Assembly: GCA_029204225.1 (NCBI GenBank)
Contig: CM055102.1
Coordinates: 46,516,998 to 46,580,997, forward strand
Length of the DNA: 64,000 bases
From: Diphasiastrum complanatum
Taxonomy: Eukaryota > Streptophyta > Lycopodiopsida > Lycopodiales > Lycopodiaceae
Direction: 5' to 3'
A program made the position numbers and the translations under genes. Under the pieces are notes generated by a model. That model ran no database searches, had not been told where the DNA came from, and worked only from the letters and a program-made list of their open reading frames with translations. Of this stretch, positions 56,270 through 64,000 are shown one piece after another (positions within the stretch are counted from its first letter, which is position 1; each line of letters opens with the position of its first letter).

Positions 56270-56535
56270 ACAAATTCCGTAAGCGCTTATAGTTAAAATC
56301 CCGTTTCTTGGCAGTCTTTCCAGCTCAAAAAAATCAAAAGATTGGTAGCTGCTCAAGTGTCTCTTTGGGTGTACCTGAGACACTCCATATGAACTCAAGT
56401 TTACTGGGATGAAATCTTTTATCAAAATAAAAGTTTGATTTAGGGGTTAAGTTATATGACTAGCTGTTGGAAAAAAATAAAAGTTTGATTTAGGGGTTTA
56501 AGTTATATGACTAGCTGTTGGAAAAAATAAAAGTA
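56270..56535 (+). terminator. Centrin 3' UTR with duplicated poly(A) signals
   Basis: AATAAA occurs at 56426-56431, 56476-56481 and 56526-56531. The spacing is due to a ~50 bp direct duplication (AAGTTTGATTTAGGGGTT... to GACTAGCTGTTGG). Any of the three could direct cleavage. Confidence 0.55.
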
Positions 56536-56892
56536 TTGTTAGCTATTTCTATTACCTTCTTTAAATATAATCTAATCAGTATTTAGCTGTATGATCAAGA
56601 GTAACATTGGCAAATATGAAGGTACTAATGACATTTTTAGGTTGGTTAGCCAATTCATATTCAGACTATTCGGCAGAACTTTGTTCCCACTCGGCACTGG
56701 GAAATATTGTGATCAATCTTAGCATAATTCATGGGGTGATACATACTTAGCATGCAAAAGTTTTTTACGCAGTAGCTGCAGAGAAAGCGGCTGGTGTGAA
56801 TATTATTTTGTTTCTGACATTTAATTTCTACAGTTGGTTGTTGTTGATGTAGCAAAATAATCAGGAATGGGGATTGGTCTAAAGCTTAGTTG

Positions 56893-56942
56893 CCCGTTCC
56901 GGAACGGAACGCGTTCTGGAATGCGTTCCGTTCCGGAACGGG
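56893..56942. repeat. Perfect 20 bp-arm hairpin built of GTTCCGGAAC words
   Basis: Arm CCCGTTCCGGAACGGAACGC (56893-56912), a 10-base spacer, then the exact reverse complement (56923-56942). A GTTCCGGAACGC word recurs at 58058-58070. This could be the two ends of a ~1.2 kb palindromic-end element, but no target duplication was found. Confidence 0.7.
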
Positions 56943-56949
56943 ACCCTCA

Positions 56950-59520
56950 AAAACAAAATAAGCAAATACGTTTTTTTACAAAGGAAAAAAAAAAACCACT
57001 GAATAGAATAACCACTGCCACTCACAGGGGGGCTTAGTGGTGTAGGAATTCATATGGAAGCCATTTAAGGAGCATCTTGTGTGAGATAAGATTGAACACA
57101 CAAACAGGATCGTCCACAAGGCTTCCTGCTTTCTTTCCGCAAGCTCACCATCGCTGGAAACTCCTGGACCACGTCCATGATGTGCAGATGCGCCCCATGC
57201 GATGGTTGAGTAGCTGTCATATCTTGTTAATATGAACAATATTCTGCATTGCAATGGTCTTTGTTGATTGAATCTGCTCAAGTATTTTTGGCTTGCTTTG
57301 CTGATTCAGTGGAACATCTTTGGCTAGATTTTATTAATTGGCTGTTTTAGGCTTCCATCAAAAATTTTCCGCGAAACAAGAGTTTTAGATAACCAGATTT
57401 CATTGTTCCAGTGCTTTTAGGTGGGAGAATTAATTTATCGCCAAGCCGTTGCTACGTCTGAGTTAGTTTCACTGTTGCTGCATTGCATACCAAATCCAAA
57501 AATCATATGGTAACTAAGAATGAACTCCGAAGCTCAATTTATAGGCTATGCTGGAGTCTGGATGTAATAGGATGTAGCAGTAAGTACGTAAATGGCATCA
57601 GCATTCAATTTTGGCCTCAGCATCAGCCCTAGAAAAGAGAAAGTTCGTAGCTAGCATTTTCTGAGCGTGAGCCATTCTAGTTGGGAAAGGCCACAATTTT
57701 TTTTATCATTTTCCAAGCTACAAGTTTTTCCAATAGGTGCATTTTTAGGGTTTTTTAGCCATACATTTGTACCTTGCCCTCAAAGTGGCCTCCCATACAT
57801 TAATAGGGTTTTAGTGTTGGATTTATACGATTTTGATAGAGTTAAATGTGTTCTAGGGTATTTTCAATTTAAAAACAAAAAAACAAAAAAAGGAGTATGT
57901 ATCAAAACATCTGAAAAACAAAACTAAAATTATCTGAGACTCCTTCCTAGTATGCATGTTTCATATGTACTAAACTATTATTGATTGTAATATCTATACT
58001 ATCATTGTTGCAGCTCATGATCTAGATCGCGTTTAAAAATTAGGGTTGGGGTGTTCCGGAACGCAAAAAAGTTTGAAGTTTTAAAAGGATGGAAGTATGT
58101 CGCTTTATCAGCAGTAGAATGTTAAACATTTACATATGTAAAATAGAGGATCAAAATACAGATCTATACATTGAGATCTATCTGTTAAGATATGATATTA
58201 TATACTCAATAAATAGTTGAAGCATAAAGTTATGTTAATTATAGTAAGAACGATAACAAAATTGAGGCATAAACGAAGATTAAGCTATTATAATAAATGC
58301 TACTATGAGGCAATGACAAATAGTTGAAAACAAAAAAGTATTATCATAGATGAGGCTAAATTTATCAATCAAGTAGGTGGAATGGTGAATATTGCAATCA
58401 AAATCAATGCTAGTGGCTTAGTCCATATGTTCTAAATCAAATGCTACTAACTGTGTAGCCATTGTCTATTTCATCCATAAACCTCAAACTTGTAATGAAA
58501 AGGTACTTGGGTAGCCATTGGATTAAGTTGAGTGTCTTAGCACTAAAGCTTTTGGAAAAGGTTGTCGTCTATTGACATTGGGCTCAACTCTTGATGTCAT
58601 TAAAGCTTTGGCCTCAAGTCCTTTCTTTTACAAACGTAGTCCATTCAATCTTTATTGTTTTCTACTTGCTATCATACATGAGGCAAATTCTCTATGTTTT
58701 CCCAAAAAATTAGCACTACAGTGCCCTCCACTTTTGAGCTCGTGTTGTATTGAAGTTATTTGGAAAGATATTATAAGGAATAACTTTATTTGTGGGAAAC
58801 CTTGCCAGCTAATAAACCTTTTTCATTGTACTTCTTGACAATAATTTGGGAAAGAAATCATGACATGGATAAATGAGGTTATTCTTTTCTTTGAAATTTG
58901 GCTCCAATCCGTGGTTAAAATTCAACTACATAGTCTGTAAACAAATCTTGATTTGAGTTCCCAGAATTGTTCTATGAAGGCCTATAGACTCATATTTGGG
59001 AGCGATTCACCATTGTTAGTAACCCAAAAAATGTTCTAATGGTAATTTACTTATAGGCAAATTCCAATAGTTAACTAGTTAAGGAGACTCGCTAGGCAAA
59101 CTAAATACTATAAGTCGTATGCTAACTAAACTATGAAAAAAAGAATCGTGGCTCCCTCCAATGGAGCCATGATTCTTTTTTTCAACCATTAGGGGCTTAC
59201 CTAATTTTTCTTTTTTGACGGATCTTGATTGTGAATTGTCGATGATCCAGAATGCATGTTTTGGATTGTTTCTACAATGGATTGCATGAGTCATAGATCA
59301 TATTTTGTATGGGTACCTATATAATATCGCAGGTAGAGATTTGTCATAAGTGCAATATTATTCAAACTGTAATTTGATTTTGATGAGTTTGTAGAAGTAG
59401 AGCTTGCCAAAGATTTATGTTGGACAAAACATCTCATCTAGTGGAGTAACTTATCGGACAATTAAAAAAAACTCTCACATCCTTCTATTTTATAATCAAG
59501 ATTTGGTATTTATAGAGATC
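56950..59520. other. AT-rich stretch without recognised gene
   Basis: About 2.6 kb. The largest open frame (58572-58838, plus) has no motif. A short inverted repeat AAAAAAAGAATCGTGGCTCC/GAGCCATGATTCTTTTTTT surrounds 59135-59185. Confidence 0.4.
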
Positions 59521-59527
59521 CTAAAAT

Positions 59528-61080
59528 ATGGTTAGGGAGGAGTTGACTCAAGTGGAGCTTTGGCACAAAAGATTGGGCCATCCTAATCTTCAATCAATGG
59601 AATCCATGGCATCAAAGGAGCTAGCTCTTGGCCTACCAAAAGCTTTCAAGAAGTGTGGCAAAGTGTGTGAGGCATGTGGCCTTGCAAAGTTGCACACAAG
59701 ACTTCCTACAAGATATCTTTACAAGATCTACCTCACCTTCATATCTTATCCATTCGGATGTACATGCTTTTCTCATGAAAGTAATGGAGGTGCTTTAATG
59801 TATGTGACTTTTATAAATGATTGTACTAGATACACTTGGATTGAATTATTGCCTAAGAAAAGCCTTGTATATGAAGCTTTTGTAAAGTTTAAATCTCTAG
59901 TGGAAAAGCAACTTAGTTCTTGCATTAAAGTTCTAAGATTTAATAATGGAGGAGAGTATATCTCCAACAAGATGAGAGACTTTTGTGAGATGAATGGCAT
60001 TAAGAGAGAGCTCACTTGTCCTTACACCCCCCAACAAAATGAAGTGGCCGAGAGGAAAAATAGGAGTCTTTGTGAATGTGCAAAGTCTATAAGACTTGAT
60101 TCATCTCTACCCATCACTTTTTGGGGGGAGGCCATAACTTGTGCTAATTACTTATGTAACAGGCTTCCTAGTAGTGCTATTGGCAGGATCTCACCATTTC
60201 AAGCTTTGTTGGGCAACAAGCCCAATGTAAAAGATTTTAAAGTGTTTGGATGTATATGTTATGTCTACATTCCTTTGGAAACAAGAAGGAAAGTAGATGC
60301 AACTTCTTTCAAAGGAATATTTGTAGGCTATAGTGAAAATAGCAAAGGATATAGGATATTTGATCCTATTTCAAGAAAAGTAAAAGTTAGCAAGGATGTC
60401 TTATTTGATGAATCTCAAAGTTACAAGTTGTCTCCAAATGCATCTAATCTTTTAGGTGATGAAGATCTTGCAACACCCGAGGAGGAGCCTCTTGAAAATG
60501 ATCTTTTGGAAGATCAAAATCAACTTGCAAAGGAGCCAAGAAGATCCACAAGGAGCAAGGCCGAGGCTTCAACGCTCACATACTTTGAGAAAGGGAAGCA
60601 AAAGGAAGACACAACTCCTTCTACCTCTTACTCTTTTCTAACCACAAAGCTTGAAGAGCCATCATGCTATGAAGATGCAAGTAGATGACAAGTTTGGAGA
60701 GATGCAATGCAAGTAGAGTTTGATGCTTTGATAGATAATCAAACTTGGAATCTTGTACACCTTCCATATGGGAGGAAGCCACTTGCATGTAAGTGGATCT
60801 ATAGATTAAAGTACAATCAAGATGGATCTATAAGTAAGTACAATGCTAGATTGGTTGCTAAGGGGTTTCTTTAAATAAAGGCATAGATTATGAAGAAACA
60901 TTTGCTCATGTAGCAAAGCTTGTAACCATTAGATCGATCATTTGTATTGCTACTTTATTCAAGTGGAATCTCTATCAAACGGATGTGACAAATGCTTTCT
61001 GGAATGGCTACTTGGAGGAGGAAATATACATGTTGCAACCCAAGGGCTTCATCAAGGATGGTGAGGAGGACAAGGTAGCG
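59528..61080 (+). pseudogene. Copia integrase and truncated reverse transcriptase
   Basis: An open frame 59528-60688 gives the pre-integrase finger (LWHKRLGHPN, VCEACGLAKLHTRLP) and the integrase core. The first catalytic Asp (IHSDV) is visible near 59745-59760 only in another frame, so two compensating frameshifts surround it. The second Asp is Asn (RFNNGGEY). The Glu motif VAERKNRSL is intact. The tail has GIFVGYSENSKGYRIFDP and SKDVLFDES. RT begins after a stop at 60686 (CKWIYRLKYNQDGS, NARLVAKGF, stop, DYEETFAHVAKL, LYQTDVTNAFWNGYLEEEIY) and breaks off near 61080, before the YVDD box. Confidence 0.9.
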
Positions 61081-61099
61081 CTATCTTTGGATTGAGCTA

Positions 61100-61964
61100 G
61101 CACTTATCAACAACGTGGCCTTCTCATGTGCATCTCGCGCAGGTCTTCTTCTCACCATTATGTTGTCTCGGTTTATTTCTGCTCTTCCATTTGCCTTCTT
61201 TAACTCCCTTTGACTGCTGCTTTCGATCTTGTCTTTGGTCTAACTTCCTCCTAGGCTTGAAATACTTCTTTTGCTTCTCTTTGTTGTTGTAGAGAGCTTG
61301 ATCAGAGCTATCCTTGTCATCAAGGTATTCGCGGGCTTCCACCTCTTCTCTGATCTCGATTACGGCCTTCTCAAGAGTCATATGTGGATCTTTAGCAAGC
61401 AATATTCAGGTCGTCTGAAACGATCTTGGTAGAGCTCGCAACAGGTATGTGAGCTGCTTTTTTGTTGAGACCGCATTCTATGTTCCAAAGTTCTGTAGTG
61501 AAAGGAACATGTCTTTCATTCTTCTGATGAAGGAGATGAGGCCTTTACCATCCCATCTCAGATTGGTCAGCTAATCTTCAAGAAGCATAATTTGGCTTCG
61601 TGACTTCGTTTGAAATTTAGTCAGCAAAGTATCCCACATTTGTCTCGCATTGGAGAGTGTGGCTAGATCAAGCGTCAAGTTGTCTTTGATGGAGGAAGAT
61701 AGGACGACTATTGCCTTGTCGTTTCTTTCTCTCCATTCCCGTAGCTCTTTGCTAATGGTTGTGGGCCTCTCTTCTGTGCCATCACCCCAGGGCCATAGAC
61801 CTTCTCCTTTCAGTATGAGAGAAGTCTTCACCTTCCATGCTAGGAAGTTTGATCTTGAGGAGTCAAGGATCGTGCAGATCTTTGATTGAATGTTGCTAAT
61901 GGATGCCATAGCCTAAAGGAATCAGGTAGGGCTCTGATAGGGCTGAAGGATGGCTCTGATACCA
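61100..61964 (-). pseudogene. Copia gag fragment with primer-binding site
   Basis: Antisense. The gag N-terminus at 61909 reads FLAWKVKTSLILKGEGLWPW, DKAIVVLSSSIKDNLTLDLA and QMWDTLLTKFQTKS. A later frame 61124-61402 holds EKAVIEIREEVEAREYL and a zinc-knuckle start (KTCARCT). The primer site TGGTATCAGAGCC (minus strand) is at 61952-61964. The element stops at about 61100, back to back with the sense copia fragment. Confidence 0.85.
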
Positions 61965-62084
61965 CTGTTCAGAATCAAACGCCCCCTGATACCACTGATA
62001 GGAAGTTGGGTTCTCGGGTTGAACCGGAGATGAAGGCCGGATAGAGCCGACTTGGCAGCCTTCGCATTTTTCCGGAAGGCATTT

Positions 62085-62430
62085 GGAGATAGTGTTGCTT
62101 TTTCCAAGAGGTAAAAAACCCTGACAGTGTCACTTTTTTCCGAAGGTCGAAAAATTCGATAGGCCTAAAAAACATTTTCTAAGGCGTTTGGAGACAGTGT
62201 CGCTTTTTTTCGAAATGCGAAAAATGTGACAGTAGGCTAGAAAATATTTCTAAGGCATTTACAAGACAATGTCGTATTTTTTCGAAATGCGAGAGAAATG
62301 CGACAGTGTCGCTTTTTCCCGAAGGGCAAAAAACCCAACAATGTCGCTTTTTTCCAAAGGTCGAAAAATGCTATAGTAGGCCAGAAAGTATCGCATTTTT
62401 CGAAAAATGCGATAGTGTCGGGACTGTTGG
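62085..62430. repeat. Degenerate tandem repeat with a 26 bp perfect palindrome
   Basis: Repeated phrases GACAGTGTCGCTTTTTTTCG, CGAAAAATG and TTTCTAAGGCATTTGGAGAC recur about every 45-95 bp. The centre at 62389-62414 is a perfect 26 bp palindrome (TATCGCATTTTTC/GAAAAATGCGATA). It may lie inside the 5' LTR of the neighbouring antisense copia. Confidence 0.65.
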
Positions 62431-62591
62431 CCAGAATTATTTCCTAAGTGTTTTTGACTTAGTAATGTATTTTCCTTATGACCAAAACTTGCGATCTGTG
62501 CGATGAAACAATTCAAAAAATGCAGACTGTGTGAAACCTAGTTCAAAATGCAACAATCAGGAAAAACAGCAAGGAAAGACTAAGAAAAATA

Positions 62592-62858
62592 CTAAGGCTT
62601 TGTAGGATAGAAACTTTTAGTTTCGTCAATTTGTGTGTCTGATATGTTGAAGATAATCAACGCGAAAGCCTTTCCATCTTTTAGCTTCCATCGAGAGATT
62701 GCAGTGTCGTCGGCTTCGAGTCTTGCCTTTGCACCTATGACAACATCATACAACTCCCTAGCCATTAACACAATTTTCATCTTAAATTTCCACAGATGGT
62801 GATTGTCTCCATCGAGCTTGTCCACGATGGGACTGGCTTTCCCTTGGGAATCCATGTG
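62592..62858 (-). pseudogene. Copia gag N-terminal fragment (second antisense element)
   Basis: The frame starts at 62855 and reads IVDKLDGDNHHLWKFKMKIV, ALIIFNISDTQIDE, the start of copia gag. It ends near 62592. Confidence 0.75.
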
Positions 62859-63052
62859 GAAGTTAGTCTAAGTGACAGTATTAACTATCAATGACTTAAG
62901 AATGAAAATCTAATGTTATTTAGAGAACAAAAATTAACAATTCTATCGGTTAATAGAATCAAATTCAGTGGAAATCTTATCAGGTTATAAAAATAGCTCT
63001 GAAATGAAACTACTTTTGATACAATGTAAGTATCAAATTAGGAATTAGATGA

Positions 63053-63064
63053 GCTCTAATACCA
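63053..63064 (-). other. Copia primer-binding site and adjoining 5' LTR end
   Basis: TGGTATTAGAGC on the minus strand directly follows CCTAGCA, the presumed LTR terminus. The LTR itself should extend right from 63065. Its other end is not identifiable. Confidence 0.65.
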
Positions 63065-63697
63065 TGCTAGGTAAGTGGAGGTGGAATAGCAGAGTCTGAC
63101 AACTTGGACTGGTCAAACAATCGGATCAGAACGATTCTACTGCTGCATGGAGGCCTGGTCGACTAATTCCCTTGGTGCGTGCACTACTACTATAATAGGT
63201 GAACACAAAGTATAATAGAGCTTAGTTACACAGTTGTTTTGCTGAAGCGGAAGAGCAGACAATTAGACAAAGCAATAAGAAAGTCAGATAGGAAGACGAA
63301 GTAGCTTAATCATACAATTCTGACAAGTGTATAGAAATACAAGTCAAATTGATGCTATGAGCACAAGACAACAGCGGACAAAACCGCATGCTCAAAAAAC
63401 TAACTTCATTCTGTAAAAGCTATGAGCTTATTCCTGACAATCAGTCTGAAGGAAAGAATCGATGCATGAAAGCATCTACAGTATTTGTCTCATTAACGCC
63501 TTGCTAATTAGATTACAATGGTCATCTATATACAATTTACATTTGAGCAGATGAGTTTACAATGAAGATGGCGTGGAGCCGTTGTGCCATCTGGAGGAGA
63601 TCATGGTTGCTGCTGTCATTGTCCAAGTCATTGCACAGTACAAGAAGTGCGTGAGAAGGTTTCAACTATTCGAAATCAAGCTAGTCGCTGTCGTGGC

Positions 63698-63835
63698 CAT
63701 GGAGTAGTCGATAAGTCGATTTGTCGGACAAGTCGGGTTTTCCCGATATGTCGGTTGAGTCGACAAGTCAGACTCCTCGATAAGTCAGCCTAGTTGGGCT
63801 TCCCCAATAAGTCGGCCAACTCCGATAAATCGGGT
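63698..63835. repeat. Degenerate GATAAGTCG/GACAAGTCG repeat
   Basis: Words TCGATAAGTCG, GGACAAGTCGG, GAGTCGACAAGTC and AATAAGTCGG recur with self-complementary TCGA and CGATATGTCG parts over about 135 bp. This could be a transposon terminus like the other palindromic blocks. Sequence to the right edge is otherwise featureless. Confidence 0.5.
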
Positions 63836-64000
63836 GCCATTGTCTTGCCTGGCCTTAGTAATAGAGTATTTTTGCAAATTGTGCGACAATGCATGTAAAA
63901 CTACAGCGATATGAATGGAACTAGACTAACATGGGATTCAGGAGAGTAGAAGAGATAAATCCAACATGGTATTGTCCTTGTTTATACAACAGTAGTAGCA

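Noticed and set aside
58572-58838. 88-codon plus-strand frame after centrin
   Set aside because: AT-rich, no motif and no flanking exons recognised.

Overview
The window is nuclear DNA of a land plant with a large, repeat-rich genome. The evidence is spliced genes with GT-AG introns, Ty1/copia and chromodomain Ty3/gypsy retrotransposons primed by initiator-tRNA-Met-type sites, BED/DUF659-type hAT transposons, and very long TC/GA/CA microsatellites. The single recognisable host gene is a 169-residue, four-EF-hand centrin (caltractin). Its C-terminus resembles the centrins of green algae and of land plants with motile sperm. Together with the 20 kb intron this makes a fern or other seed-free plant a reasonable guess, but that is inference.

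Left part (1-34 kb), almost entirely transposon remains: the 3' end of a chromovirus with its LTR (1-1.52 kb); an antisense APE-type LINE (1.52-4.68 kb); a minisatellite split by a solo LTR (4.7-5.48 kb); a full-length but frameshifted chromovirus (7.23-13.61 kb); LTR, LINE and gypsy scraps (13.7-15.2 kb); gene-free AT-rich DNA (15.2-17.9 kb); a nested complex (17.9-25.9 kb) in which an antisense copia element contains a gag-only gypsy element and an antisense chromovirus LTR, itself split by a 911 bp insert; an antisense LINE with an N-terminal zinc finger and a C-terminal restriction-like endonuclease (26.8-29.9 kb); an unidentified coding-like fragment; a solo LTR with an exact 5 bp target duplication; a 351 bp tandem duplication; and a copia fragment.

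Centre (34.3-56.3 kb): the centrin gene on the + strand. Its start codon stands alone on exon 1. Exons 2-3 encode EF-hand 1 and exons 4-7 the rest. Intron 3 is 20,372 bp and holds at least three hAT copies in both orientations, their GC-rich self-complementary termini, most of the window's long microsatellites and several tandem duplications. All splice junctions join in frame and the reading frame is intact, so the gene looks functional despite the load.

Right part (56.3-64 kb): the centrin 3' flank with a duplicated poly(A)-signal block, a perfect 20 bp-arm hairpin, a sense copia fragment abutting an antisense copia gag fragment, a palindromic minisatellite and the 5' end of another antisense copia element. 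Apart from centrin no pathway or operon-like organisation is present. The transposon genes are decayed, and most carry stops, frameshifts or deletions.
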